DNA of 64,000 nucleotides from Atopsyche davidsoni (taxonomy: Eukaryota; Arthropoda; Insecta; Trichoptera; Hydrobiosidae). This document shows, piece by piece, positions 10,500 to 21,507 of this stretch; within the stretch, counting starts at the first letter, position 1; the number at the start of each line of letters is the position of its first letter. Made by a program: the position numbers and the translations under genes. The DNA is taken from NCBI GenBank assembly GCA_022113835.1, contig JAILWY010000022.1, positions 5,828,001 to 5,892,000 of the forward strand, written 5' to 3'. Under the pieces are notes generated by a model. That model saw nothing but the letters and a program-made list of their open reading frames with translations. It was not told where the DNA came from and did not search any database.

Positions 10500-10715
10500 G
10501 GGGGGGAGGCCGGGGAGGATCGGGACAGGCACATTTCTGAGATTCGAAAAAAACCGGCGCGCCCTCCCCCGCTCGTTACGAACAAAAAGCCCCTCGGTCC
10601 GAGAGAGCCGTCCGGCCGCCGCGGGGGCACGCACGGGGCGGGGCGGGGGCGCCCCCCGGGGCGGGGGCGGGGGGCGCCCCCCCCATCCACCCCCCCGGGG
10701 CTCACAATTAGGCTC
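10500..10715. repeat. GC-rich low-complexity island
   Basis: Runs of GGGGCGGGGGCG and CCCCCCGGGG with many G-runs on one strand. It opens chance frames rich in Gly/Pro/Arg on both strands; none shows a domain. Confidence 0.7.
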
Positions 10716-10928
10716 GGGCGGGGCGCCAGCGATCCTGCGATCCCGGCCCGCAAACAACACATCAAATTCACACACCGAACCCGCAAAACCCGCTCAGCAA
10801 TTGGCGTGACGACAGTATCAAATAATCAAAGAAATAATTCATTTATGGGAAAATACATATTAAAAGGATTTAAAAGACTAATTTAGTTAAAATTTTCAAT
10901 AAATTAAAAGACTAAAATACTGCAATCG

Positions 10929-11086
10929 GCCATTTTGACTGAAACACCGATGACAGCGCATGACGTCACGCCTCAATATACAACTCAAATTGTAAACAAA
11001 CTTCGATGCAAACACAATGACATGCATGACAGTTGAGATGAGGCGTGACGTCAGAGCGCGCTATTGAAAAAATATTATAAAAATGG
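10929..11086. mobile_element. MITE-like inverted-repeat unit with paired TGACGTCA sites
   Basis: Short outer ends GGCCATTTT and AAAATGGC are inverted. Inside, TGACGTCACGCCTCA (about 10961-10975) is the exact complement of TGAGGCGTGACGTCA (about 11038-11052). Each arm holds TGACGTCA, the palindromic core of CRE-type elements. No target duplication is certain. Confidence 0.5.
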
Positions 11087-11849
11087 CTTTAAACTTCGTT
11101 AAACTCTAGTTTATTACCGAAATAAAGTTTTTTTCGTAAATAGTAAACGTGCACCCTCATTACGGAAGAGGATTTCAAAATCATTCGTCTTGCCAATTCA
11201 TCACTCGATAATCACACGAAACGAAGAAAATACTGCAAAAAAAATATTTTCACGACACCGTTTTGTTCGTACCCCAGAATACTTTAAACTCCTCAGACCT
11301 GACTTTTTATTTTTGGTTGAAATTTTTTGTTTTTTAATATCTGTTTAATTTTTTTTAAATTCGATGTCAAGTCATGGTACGATACACTACAGTTTGCAAT
11401 GAAATTTTGATTCAAACCAACAAAAGCAGTCTTCCTTGTAATATCGTACAACGGTAATTTATTGTAATTGACTTTTTAATAATAAAACAACGAAATTTGG
11501 ATACAAGTATTACTCGATAGATGAGGACATTTGCAAATCCAAACGAGTTAATATAATGCGCATAACGATGTACAAAAGTTCCTAATGTAAATAAGTCCTT
11601 CAACAGAAGGTCTGAAGTTCATGTACATTACAATGTGCACAGGGTCTGAGGAGGTTAACATATTTTATGCGATTACGCATAAACGACACTTTTTAAAGGC
11701 GTTTTTGACTCATGTTACGGATTTCTCGAATCTAAGTTTTCGTATCCGGTTATCTCGTCGGCCGTGTTCCAACTCTCTTGGATGTATTCTTAGTGTCAGA
11801 AATTACAGGTGGAGTAAAAGGAGTGCCGACTGCCAAGTGAGAAGAGTCT

Positions 11850-12330
11850 TTTTTGATCATTTTCTAGTACGTTTTGCGAAAAAAAATTCTAATGTTAATG
11901 TTAATTCTAAGTTTGATACATCCCTTCTTCCGAACAGAATATATTTTTATTTCTTATAAATTTACTATTAATATGATAAATATGTGTTTTAATTTGGAGA
12001 TTCGTCATGTCCCTTTTCCAAGAGTCCCAAAAATTTTAAAGTCTTTTTTTCAATTGGAATTAAAAGATTGAATATAAACCCTGTGCGATATATTGTTTTA
12101 AAAATTGAAAAAAAAATCTTCCTTTATCCAATCTTCATTTTATCCAATTTTTCAACATCTTCAAGAATTTATTTCACCCTGAAAATGGACGTTAATTAAA
12201 TAATAAAAAATAGATAAATATAATTTATAGTTTTCTCAATACTCTGTAAAAAAAATCAACTTTCGAAATAGAAAAATAAAGTGACAATTAAAATTATTAA
12301 ATGACACGATTTCGCCAGGTAATGGACTGC
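11850..12330 (+). repeat. Foldback F, left arm
   Basis: About 480 bp that is complementary, with substitutions and small indels, to 12738-13225. Landmarks: GATACATCCCTTCTTCC, TTTTTCAATTGGAATTAAAA, TTTTTCAACATCTTCAAGA, CCCTGAAAATGGACGTTA, CGATTTCGCCAGGTAATGG. A third copy lies at 36.96-37.47 kb in the same orientation as this arm. Confidence 0.82.
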
Positions 12331-12737
12331 CTTTTGTGTCCGGTTAGACACCAGAGGCAATTAAAAGGCTGGAAGCAACTGCCTTAATGTATAAATAACA
12401 TATTACGGTCTACGATACAGTAAAGATGAAGATGATCTCGAAGGACCGCGATTGACACGATCTGATAGGTCAAAAAAATTCAAATTTTGATCTGTTAAGA
12501 ACGGTGCTTTTACCCTAACTCCGTTTTACTTCACCATACATACGTATTTCAAAATACATTTTTGTATTTTACTCGCAAAATACGCACAAATTTAATAAAA
12601 TTAATGTTTAAAAAGTGACATGATGAGCTCAAATATATTTTTTAATAGATGTCAAGCCTTGTACAGCGTTTAATCAGCCAAAAACGATTTTTAAACACCG
12701 AGAAACGAATTGACTGGTCTGCCGGAAATAAAGGACC
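12331..12737. other. Foldback F spacer
   Basis: About 407 bp between the arms. It begins with a small hairpin around GTGTCCGGTTAGACAC. It contains CACGATCTGATAGGTCAAAA, which recurs directly at about 13304-13323 beyond the right arm. No coding seen. Confidence 0.5.
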
Positions 12738-13225
12738 ATTTTACCTGGCGAAATCATGTCATTTGATTTATTTAATTTTTACTTTATTATTCTATTGAGA
12801 ACATTGATTTTTTTACAGAGCATCGAAAAAACTATACATTATATTTATCTATTTTTTATTATTTAATTAACGTCCATTTTCAGGGTAAAATAAAATCTTG
12901 AAGATGTTGAAAAATTTGATAAAATGACGACTTTTCAAAACCAAAGTTTGATAAAGATTTTTTTTTTTAATTTTCAAACTAATCCCACCAAGAGGGTTTA
13001 TAATTATTCTTTTAATTCCAATGAAAAAAAAAAAGTGTCATAAATGTTTAGGATTCTTGGAACAGGTACATAACGAATCTCCAAATTCCTACACATCAAT
13101 CGGAAAAACACATCTTTATCATATTAAAACTAAATTTATAAGAAATAAAAAAAATCTCACATTTGGGAGAAGGGATGTATCTAACTTTTTGCATTCGCAA
13201 GAGGTACAAGAAAATGATCAAAAAA
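12738..13225 (-). repeat. Foldback F, right arm
   Basis: Complement of the left arm, entered at TTACCTGGCGAAATC and left near the complement of TCATTTTCTAGTAC. An open frame of about 158 codons (13021-13497) starts within this arm and runs into a G-rich tract. I read it as chance because the other copies do not preserve it. Confidence 0.82.
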
Positions 13226-13439
13226 ACTCTAATATGGAAGCTGAAGTGACGATGGCCAGTAAAGATGAAGAGCGGCAAGTCGATCGCGAAAGACCTCGAC
13301 TGACACGATCCGATAGGTCAAAAATTTGTGCGCAAATATGTTATGCGCGGGCAGTATTTGTCCGTTTCGATCTGTTAAATATTTTTATTGATTTTCGCGC
13401 ACCGAAGTTGAAGAGGCGCTGGCAAAACAACCACGGCCA

Positions 13440-13565
13440 CCCCCGAACGGCGCGCCTCTGCGGGGTGGCGCGGGGTGGCGTGGGGTGGGGTGGGTAAAAC
13501 TATACCGCGTGGGGGTAAATCGTTACCCTATGTACCGCCCACCCCGCGCCACCCCCCGGTATATA
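13440..13565. repeat. GC-rich inverted repeat
   Basis: GGGGTGGCGCGGGGTGGCG on the left is complementary to CGCCCACCCCGCGCCACCCC on the right across about 35 bases. This should form a strong GC-rich hairpin. Followed by GGGTTAGG. Confidence 0.6.
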
Positions 13566-13734
13566 ATGGGTTAGGCAGCCCCGGCACATGGGGTAGATAA
13601 CGCGCCTCATGCCACGGGGACAGCGGGCGCCTACTGCGGCGTGTGAGCTGCAAAAAATCACGGCTCATACCTCCTGTGGGCACGCAAATTGAAACATGTA
13701 ATATAACACAGCCTTTAAGTCTCTTTTACATAGA

Positions 13735-13759
13735 AGAAAAAAAAAAAAAAAAAAAAAAA
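13735..13759. repeat. Poly(A) tract
   Basis: About 25 nearly uninterrupted A residues. It could be a retroposon tail, but no element is recognised immediately upstream. Confidence 0.7.
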
Positions 13760-13856
13760 TGCTGACTCTACGAGAAGTTACAGTAGTCGCAAATCTTTTA
13801 ATTCAGAAGCTACGTACAGATACTTCCTTTGCAAGCGTTACACCCTGAGATATATA

Positions 13857-14303
13857 GGGTGTCAAAAAAGTGAATAGCGGAAAATTTGCAGGAGTTTCAA
13901 GGTTTCACGTGGTTTCAACAATACCACTTGACATACATCCAATCAATCAATTGAAACTGTTAACGAATTATTCTTATTATAGAGGTAACATCAGAAGCCC
14001 CGCCCTTAGCCCTCTTGCTTATTTCGTATGGGGATACCTTAAAAGTAGGGTTTACGAGAATAATCCGACAAACATAATGGAATTGAAACAAAACATCAGG
14101 TCAGAAATGGCAGCAATATCTCAAGGGCTATGTGTCAGCGTGTTATCAGCAATCTTGGTTACAGATTAGAAGAGTGCCAGCAGCGTTACGGTCACCAATT
14201 TTTCATTTTGTATTCTTATAATCAACAATAAAAAAATCACTTGATTACAAGTAGTTTTTGTTTTACTGAACTAAAAAATACCCGATACTCCATTTGGACA
14301 CCC
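13857..14303 (+). mobile_element. Tc1/mariner-superfamily MITE T, copy 1
   Basis: Left end GGGTGTCAAAAAAGTG, right end GATACTCCATTTGGACACCC, with TA on the left flank. About 447 bp. The plus strand keeps a transposase C-terminus: LSPLAYFVWGYLKSRVYENN, then ELKQNIRSEM. The family normally has Asp where LSPLAY has Ala. The N-terminal and most catalytic regions are deleted. Two more copies lie at 15.4 and 30.0 kb. Confidence 0.88.
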
Positions 14304-15383
14304 TGTATAATAAAATCGCAGATATGTAGTGTTAATATTATATAATAACACGAATGTGTTAGAAGTTACAGCTGACTCAAAAAATCATAATAAGTAGCTT
14401 CGTACAGATAACGTATAAGATTGCCGATGAAAGTGTGAAAAGCGATAAAAAATATATCATTGGATAACCAGCGAATCATAAGGATATGTGTTTACTACTA
14501 AAATACCTAAATACCCATATAATACATTTTAAAAAGGCTCTATTTTGTACTAAGGGTGTATCATAAATCAAGAGAAACCTCATATCTGAAAACTTGGAAA
14601 TTCAGATCCAATATTCCGCCAAGCTCACATACTAATTTCAACTCATTCTTTGAATAAACAATATACTTAAAATTATAAAACGCACACGCACTAGCACAAA
14701 CTGAAAATTTCATTGAAACTATGAAATACGCTTTACGAAACGCAGTTTTCCCGATAAGCTGAGAAATCAATTTTCATTAAATTAACGTTCAACTGCAGAT
14801 TAGCGTGAAAAGCACCGTGTGACGCATTTAACAGCTTGTCAACTGCACCAATCGTTAATCAACTTGCCAGAGGCATGACCTGAGAGTTTAAACTGGCGAA
14901 AACACATTTAAAAGAGCAAAAGACCTCTCGATGTCACAGCTGGCTTGCAAAACATTAGGTACTTGTTATAGTATTTATATATATATATATATAAATGTGT
15001 GTGTGTATCCAACGTCCCGGTGTGGATGGTACAAGTTAATTTTGCACTGACAAAACCTGGCTAAAGCCCGCAACGCTATGTATATTTCGGTAGGTATGCA
15101 GTCGGCGCGGTCTTGCAGGCATAGCGCTCCAAAACTTGTATTTTGAGACTGAGCAGGCACAGAACCTTGGAATACGAAAGCAAGCAGGCGCCTTAAGAGT
15201 CCTACGCATCTATGCACCTTCGAGCCTCACTGAGAGCTGGGCCCTCCTCTTGGCTTCACAACGAAAGTTTTAGCGATAAAAAACATGATTTCATTTGCTT
15301 CTGGCTAGAAAATCAACAGGTATGTACAAAACAAACTTAAAACACCTTTAGAAACAGTTCTGTTACTTTGCGGGCCTTCTACA
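14304..15383. other. Unassigned stretch between T elements
   Basis: AT-rich to about 15000, then a TA/GT microsatellite (14976-15007) and a less AT-rich block (15008-15240) of unknown nature. No domain or element end recognised. Confidence 0.35.
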
Positions 15384-15870
15384 GTGTGTCCAAAAAGAGT
15401 ATCGGGTATTTGTTAATTCGGTAAAACAAAAACTACTTGTAATCAAGTATTTTTTTTATTGCTGATTATAAGAATACAAAATGTAAAATTATTTCGTAAA
15501 GATGATCTTATCCAAGTGGTGATCATTACACTCTGGCACTCTTCTAATCAGGAACGAAGATTGCTGATAACACGCTGACACATAGCCCTCGATATTGCTG
15601 CCCCATTTCTGACCTGATGTTTTGTTTCAATTCTGTTAGGTTCGTCGGATTATTCTCATAAACCCTACTTCTAAGGTATCTGCATACGAAATAGTCAAGA
15701 GGGCTAAGGGCGGGGCTTCTGGTGTTACCTTAGTTTCAAATGATTGATTGGATGTATGGCAAGTGGTCTTGAAACTTTGAAACTCCTGCAACTCTGGGCC
15801 CAAAAATTTTAGCAGGATATAGCAATAACGGTCACTATTCACATTCACCCGATACTCTTTTTGGACACCC
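15384..15870 (-). mobile_element. Tc1/mariner-superfamily MITE T, copy 2
   Basis: Best preserved copy: GTGTCCAAAAAGAGTATCGG at one end and its complement CCGATACTCTTTTTGGACAC at the other. Right flank TA. 487 bp. Minus-strand remnants include LSPLDYFV, SRVYENNPTN and ELKQNIRSEM, so the last Asp-containing block is intact, but the enzyme is otherwise missing. Confidence 0.9.
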
Positions 15871-16242
15871 TATACAATATACTTGTGCGCAAACTCTGGA
15901 GACGCATCAAATCAGATTAAAAAGATGTTTTTTGGTATGCTGAATGGTTAAGAGACACACGATGTGTCCGTGGTGTGCTCGGCGAGGTCCGCTCGGTTAC
16001 GTAAGACCCCGCGGCGGCCAGCGCGACGCCGCTGCAAGGTCTCGCTGGAAAAAATGCACCCAGGGCCGCCGCTACTGCACTCGACTCGAGACCTCTGCGT
16101 TAGATAGCCAACAAGCTCGACACACACGCAATATACACCTAAACAAGCCAACACAATATTTAGGCAATAGATTCATAAGACATCGGAGCCACGGTGCCGC
16201 TGTAGCTAATCGAAAATTCGACACGTTATATGCAAGTGTGGT

Positions 16243-16345
16243 GTGCTATTTTCCGCTTAGAAAACACTGGCTCATCATGAGTATATGCACAGTGAAATGG
16301 TCCCCAACCTCCCTGAGGAGAGGCACTTGACGAAGAAGGACATGT
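16243..16345 (+). repeat. Dispersed repeat family E, copy E2 (3' part)
   Basis: ATTTTCCGCTTAG, ACTGGCTCATCATGAGTATA, GGTCCCCAACCTCC, GAGGAGAGGCACTTGACGAA: the 3' half of family E, with the GAGGAGAGGCACTTGA block also present in E5 and E7. Confidence 0.75.
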
Positions 16346-17094
16346 GTATAAAATATTCTGCTCTTCAAGCATCACGCAAGGCAGAAACCACATTTCACGG
16401 TCCTGTCCCCTTTACATATTCTCCAAGTGAGGAGCTATTCGACACTATACGCACGCAACACGACCTACAATTGACCGCACCGGTCTCATTGATCCCCTGC
16501 AAAATGGCATAATGAATAATATTTTGTTGCTTAAATACCTGAAGCAATCTTAAATAATGTGATAAACCGCACAAAACACCTGCTCGTAATTTTACAAGGA
16601 AAACTGAAGGAATCGACGTTCACACAATTGGTTTTCTATGCAGCGTATTCGGCGTTGCTTTGAGTAGCAATGGACAGAAGCCACTTGCATACTTGTTAGA
16701 GTCACTCTCCCGCATCTCTCAGTGCCTAGGCAGCAACTGGCATTAAAAATAACTCATGCAAACAGCTGATCGGAGGCAGCGGCTGGCATGCGAGTTGGCC
16801 CAGCAGTTCATGTGCAAACGAGCCTTCAGGATCAGGTGACTCGCATCTAGGCTAGGTGCCTGCGTGCCAGGGGGGCCGCTAGAATGTCACCGGCCAGGGC
16901 TGCCACACTGACCCCCATCGCCAGCATGCCGCCTTGAAGCCAGGGCTAGCAACCGACACCCAAACCCATCGATTTCGGACATCGAATTCAAAGTACCGGG
17001 ACCATTTGGAGAACATTTCTCGTCGTGCATACATGCATGGGTGAATCGCTTAAATGATTATAACCAATTGCGACAGACAGGTTTAACACTACTC
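16346..17094. other. Unassigned stretch
   Basis: Moderate GC around 16660-16960, no recognised domain. A GTACCGGGACCATTTGG sequence at about 16993 resembles part of hammerhead-like family B. Confidence 0.35.
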
Positions 17095-17808
17095 AAATTG
17101 ATGTTGTATTCAAAAACTAGTTCAAATAAATTGTTAAGGGCCAAATTAAATAAAAATACCTCATATATAGAACTCGATTGCTTTTTTTTAAAGTTATTTA
17201 TTATTCACACACCGACATAAAATATGGCGCACCTTATAAAGATATATAACATATATAAGCATTATCTAACAGAGACTGTTTGATAATGCCAACATGAAGG
17301 GTTGGCGAAACCGGTCACCAATAAAAATCTACATGTGGAAAAAATCACTAAAGTATTTTACTTATTTTTTAAAATATTAAAATGGAATTCCACCAAGTAC
17401 TCTCTGTCAAAAATATTGAATTTCTAAATATCAATAGCCAAGGATCATCGCATTTACAATATTGAAATTTCTTGAACGCTGCGGAGAGTAATATGTCTTG
17501 CGACGTTTCGGTCCCGGTGATGGAACCATCTTCAAGTAAGCAGCAAAACACACAGGAAATCCAAAAACCTACCTAGCAGAGACTGTTTGATAATGCCAAC
17601 GTGAAAGGCTGGAAACTATCACTCAAGTATTTTACTTATTATTTAAAATATTATTGATATTTATTATAAAGTGCGCCATATTTTATGTCGGTGTGTGAAT
17701 AATAAATAACTTTAAAAAAAAACAATCGAGTTCTATATATGAGGTATTTTTATTTAATTTGGCCCTTTACAATTTATTTGAACTAGTTTTTGAATACAGC
17801 GTGAATTA
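17095..17808. repeat. Composite inverted repeat with family C and B motifs
   Basis: Arms about 17095-17244 and 17659-17808 are complementary (for example ACCTCATATATAGAACTCGA and TGCGCCATATTTTATGTCGG on opposite strands). Between them: a family C motif at 17283-17320 (GCCAAC...GTTGGC then GAAACCGGTCACC), the tag CAAGTACTCTCTGTC at about 17396, a family B motif on the minus strand at 17498-17540, and a decayed C motif at 17586-17610. Confidence 0.75.
17498..17540 (-). ncRNA. Hammerhead-like motif B1
   Basis: On the minus strand: TTGAAGA, one T, stem GGTTCC pairing with GGGACC (one G-U) around loop ATCACC, then GAAACGTC. Possible stem I CTTAC with GCAAG has one mismatch. The core differs from the hammerhead consensus by T for the first C; position 7 is variable. 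Same layout as motif A, including the extra T before stem II. Confidence 0.4.
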
Positions 17809-17815
17809 AGTAGTG

Positions 17816-17940
17816 TATCAAGTACTCTCTGTCAAAAATATTGAATTTCTAAATAGTGGATGTCTCGGGTGTTACGCTGCGGAGAGTGATATGCCATGCG
17901 ACGTTTCGGCCCCGGTGGTGGTGCCATCTTCGCTTCGGTG
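17816..17940 (-). repeat. Second unit with CAAGTACT tag and motif B2
   Basis: Repeats the tag CAAGTACTCTCTGTC and AAAATATTGAATTTCTAAAT, then GCTGCGGAGAGTGATATG and motif B on the minus strand (GAAGATGGCACC...GGGGCCGAAACGTCGC). Compared with B1, the stem has one A-G mismatch. It shows that the tag and motif B belong to the same repeat unit. Confidence 0.65.
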
Positions 17941-17999
17941 GCGCGCGGGCAGCCCTGCGCGGTGATCGCATCACATTTGACTGTGATTTTCCCAGAATA

Positions 18000-18140
18000 G
18001 GTGTCTTTATGCGCAAGGTCGCGGCTCCGCGCCGCTCCGTACACGGGCCGGCCGCTGCGCCCGGTGCGGCACACAAGTCCGGCACGGCCGAGCCGCGCGC
18101 CGCCCCGGCACCCGCGGCGAAACTTGTGCCTCGCAATCGA
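18000..18140. repeat. GC-rich island
   Basis: Dense in CGGCC, GCCGC and CCCGGC; open in several frames but without domain-like sequence. Followed directly by the P motif at 18153. Confidence 0.55.
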
Positions 18141-18152
18141 ACCGATCCAAAG

Positions 18153-18770
18153 TATACCTCCCGCCGATGTCTGCGCTCCTTGCAATCAGTCTCCGGTGAA
18201 GATGGACAAATATACGAAGATCATTATTCAAATGTCTAAAAAATATACCTTCTCGTTATATCTGCGCTTCTGATGATATAAACATGATTTTCGATTGTAA
18301 CGTATTATAAGTTTGATTTATAATAAACTTATATATATATATATAACTTCTATCGATATATGCGCTCCTGGTAAACGATGCTTCATAAAAATTGCGCAAT
18401 ATTCAGAAAAACATTATAAAAAATATACCTTCTCATTATATCTGCGCTTCTGATGGTATAAACACGATTTTCGATTGTAACGTATTATAAGTTTGATTTA
18501 TAATATAAAATTATATATATATTATATCGAAATCTGCGCTCCTGGTAATCGATTCTTCATAAAAATTAATACAGAAAAACATTATAAAAAATATACCTCC
18601 TTGTTGTTTCTGCGCTTCTGATGATAAAAAATGATTTTCGATTTATAAGTTTAGAACATTGAATCGACGTGTTTTCCTAGTATTTACTGCGAAACTTATA
18701 ATTTATATATTCTATTTGTATCGATATCTGCACTCCTGGTAATCGATATTCAATGAAGATGATCTTCTAA
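18153..18770 (+). repeat. Tandem array of about 170-180 bp units carrying the P motif
   Basis: Successive units begin ATATACCTTCTC at 18243, 18423 and 18591. Each has two P-type boxes: ATACCTTCT-N9-TGCGCTTCTGATG, and then, about 115-130 bp on, TGCGCTCCTGGTAA followed by CGAT (18361, 18534, 18729). A first box at 18153 has TACCTCC-GCCGATGTC-TGCGCTCC spacing. TTTTCGATTGTAACGTATTA is shared by the first two units. No coding. Confidence 0.75.
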
Positions 18771-18779
18771 TATATTCAC

Positions 18780-19480
18780 GTTTACGCTAATATCGACTTA
18801 GTGCCTAAAAAAAACTCCCACGGAATAGCACCAAAAATAGGCTTTGACTAATAAAACGAAGATGCAATAAATTTCACACAGTTTATATAACAGATAGTAA
18901 AATATTTTAATCTGCATTTCTAGTGTATCTTTGAAATCCTCGAGATAAGGTGCATTTTGCCAGTGTATACAAGGTCGCGTAGAACTAATGGAACCGTGAG
19001 TGACATCGCATTGATATTAAATAATCATTTAATTGATTTAAGAGGCGTGTCCTTCGCATCTCAAAGAAGCAAAGTGCATTTGTAAAATGCACGCAAAGCA
19101 TTCGAGAACGCACGCAGAGGCAACGGAGGCAAAGAAGCCAAGTTGATCAGGTTTTTGACGCAACATCATCCAGCTGAAAACAAGCAAAAACATAGCATTG
19201 TTCGTAGGTTTTTATTTTTGTAACCGTTGTTATTAAAAAGCACAGCGTTCTTGGATGTTGCGCCGCAGTTTTTTATTTCAAGTCCTGAGGCCAAATACAA
19301 ATGCGATATTTTTTGTTCGCTTGAAATTTTCTTTAAAACTTTTAGCATGTCTTGTGAAAGTATGAGTAGTATTAAAACATGTCATGCATATTTTGTTCGT
19401 TTGTAAAATATCACAGTGCACATGTTGCGATAGTAGTAAAAAAAAAATACAATCGCAGTGTGTATCGCCCTTTGACCATG
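18780..19480. other. Unassigned stretch
   Basis: AT-rich; holds loosely repeated phrases (ACATGTCATGCATATTTTG, CACAGTGCACATG) but no recognisable gene. If the 19.9-kb exon is real, this lies in its first intron. Confidence 0.3.
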
Positions 19481-19499
19481 AGAGCAGCGGGAAGGTCGG

Positions 19500-19745
19500 C
19501 AAACGATAGCAGAAAAAATACTCCTGATAGCACCAGCTGTGAGTGGTTATAGAAAACGTCGAATTCACATTTACACTTAAGCATACCAGGAGCGCACGAT
19601 TATGCAGGAGGTAAATAAATACGTCGTCTAGAAAAAAATACTCGATAGACGATATCAATGCCCGCATGATAATGGGTCGTAGTAAACATCGAATAAACGT
19701 TTTTCGTAGAATGCATTAAACACACCAGGAGCGCATGAAATAATA
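19500..19745 (-). repeat. Short tandem pair of about 140 bp with inverted P motifs
   Basis: Two related units share AAAAAATACTC, GATAG, AAACRTCGAAT and end in CACCAGGAGCGCA-type boxes at 19584 and 19724. The 19584 box is a full bipartite P motif on the minus strand: TACCAGGAGCGCA, nine bases, AGGAGGTA. Confidence 0.6.
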
Positions 19746-19865
19746 AAAAAAAAACACATACTTTTGCGTACACAAACTCAATAACGAAAACATAGAAATA
19801 CGCGTAAGCACCACACGAGCCCTGCAAGCTGTGCGGTATTCCATTTCCGGTGGAGTTGGACGTAC

Positions 19866-19916
19866 CTTGGGCAGGACGTGCTGCAGGAGAGCTCCGGCCT
19901 TGCGCTTGGCCGCCAT
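19866..19916 (-). CDS. Candidate first coding exon of an unidentified protein
   Basis: The minus strand has GACGACCATGG, an excellent Kozak context, starting a 17-codon frame MAAKRKAGALLQHVLPK. It ends exactly at AAG|GTACGT, a near-consensus splice donor (intron starts at 19865). Codons are GC-ending (GCC, AAG, CGC, CTG, CAG, CAC, GTC, CCC), unlike the surrounding AT-rich sequence. Upstream sequence to about 20050 is non-repetitive and could be the 5' UTR; the frame stays open upstream, so an earlier start is possible. I do not recognise the protein. If no splicing occurs the frame reads on into PTPPEMEYRT. No downstream exon could be identified. A basic, alanine/leucine-containing start would fit a short organelle-targeting or basic N-terminus, but that is speculation. 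Confidence 0.42.
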
Positions 19917-20049
19917 GGTCGTCTCCGATCCTCTGATGCTGCTCTCGACCACGCCAAATCTCCAAAGCACCCTCGAGACGAATCACGTCCAAAACTGCAG
20001 CATTGTTCTCTGTCACTCTTGGAAGCGCTCCCACCACAAAACGCTACTA

Positions 20050-21095
20050 TTGTTTTTTTATTTATTATTATTATATTCACCGGCTGCAAAACGCGTAACT
20101 TTTATTTTTTCATTGTGAATCACACGCGGAGCTGGTGTCTCGTACAGTACAGTTTAAATTACATTTCGTAACGCAATATCAAACCGATGTCTGGGCCGGG
20201 CCGAGTGAGCCGACTAGCGACACGTATTTTTTTTTTTTTTAATACGTGCGAAGAATTCCTCTTCGCAAACAAACAAAAGTGGCGGCACTCGGCGGAGGCG
20301 AGACGCGGAACAATATTGATATGCGGCCGCAAGGTATATTTTAATTCACCAGGCACACTCCTGAGCGGGTGTCGTTGCAAGCAATCCGTGTCAAAAAAAA
20401 AAATTTAAAAATTTAAAACCATTGAGGACGAGCTGTCGCTCCGATACGTAAAATTAAAAATACTTAAAAACTGCATATCAAAAAAATTTTTTTTTTCATT
20501 ACTCAGCATGTTTTGGGTCACAGTGTTCTAATGTGATAATGGAAAATAGCGTATGAAACGTTTTTTTTTAAAATGAGCGTTTTTCGGGGCAGGCCGCCGT
20601 GACAGGTGGTCACGTGCTCGCGAAAAAGCAACAATGATTCTCCTCGCATTCCCCGGCACACGCGACTTCGTTCATTATTTACAAATGCCGTGCTCATTGA
20701 CACGTCAGCCTCGAGGCGATCTGACGCGAAAAAATTACACACAAAGTGACAACAAGACCGCGTCTCGCGGAGCGGACAATCGACTACTTTTTCTTACGGA
20801 GCTGAGTAAATATGCACGCATAAAAATATCAACAAGCGAATGTGTCAGTATGTCTACGACGAATCGCACGTGGACCGAAGGTTGCAATACACAATGGGCA
20901 TTTACTGAAACGATCATTTGTGTAAAAACATTAGCTCCGGTGTGAAAAAATTAGAAGTCACTGAAGAAATCGAACAAGTAACAATAATAACATAGCGCAC
21001 CGAAAAACTTCAAACAGTCAACAAAGAGTCACGCGGCGGGTGTGCAGTGCAGTGCAACACCGACAAGTGTGAAAAGCGCACTGGATCGCGAAAAA
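20050..21095. other. Unassigned stretch upstream of the candidate exon
   Basis: Contains T- and A-tracts (20227-20241, about 20394-20403, 20486-20497). It would contain the promoter if the 19.9-kb exon is real, but no TATA box or initiator can be assigned. Confidence 0.3.
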
Positions 21096-21100
21096 CTTTG

Positions 21101-21375
21101 GTCGCGGCGGGGCTGCGGGGCTGCGGGGCTGCGGGGCTGCGGGGCTGCGGGGCTGCGGGGCTGCGGGGCTGCGGCGTGCGGCGGGCACGCGGGACTGGCG
21201 GCACGACGCGACGCGCCGCTGGGCCGGAGAGGAGTGCGGACTGAGGCGCGCTCCGGGCACGTGCGGCGGCGGCGGGCGCTCGGCGGCGAGTGCCCGCGCC
21301 CCGCCGCCCCGCCCCGCCCCCGCCGCCCCCGCCCCCGCCCCCGCCGCCCCCGCCGCCCCGCCGCCCCGTGGGTAC
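21101..21375. repeat. GC island with an 8-bp minisatellite
   Basis: GGGGCTGC is repeated eight times without error at 21109-21172. A C-rich tract of CCGCCCC units follows at about 21296-21366. The 8-bp period is not a multiple of three, so the long Ala/Gly/Pro/Arg frames on both strands are not constrained coding sequence. Confidence 0.85.
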
Positions 21376-21507
21376 ATCCAAAATATCTTTTTAATTCCCG
21401 CGTTCCCTACACTAACTCGATAACGAAAATAGAGAGACCCGTGTGCGCTACCTCCTGAGTCTTGTAACCCCGCGCCAGAGGACAGCCCCCCCCCTCCCCC
21501 CCCCCCA

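Noticed and set aside
10418..10886. Overlapping long frames on both strands
   Set aside because: Composition artefact of a GC island with no conserved-looking segment.
13021..13497. 158-codon open frame on the plus strand
   Set aside because: It begins inside the right arm of foldback F and ends in a G-rich tract. The two other arm copies do not preserve it, and no domain is visible.
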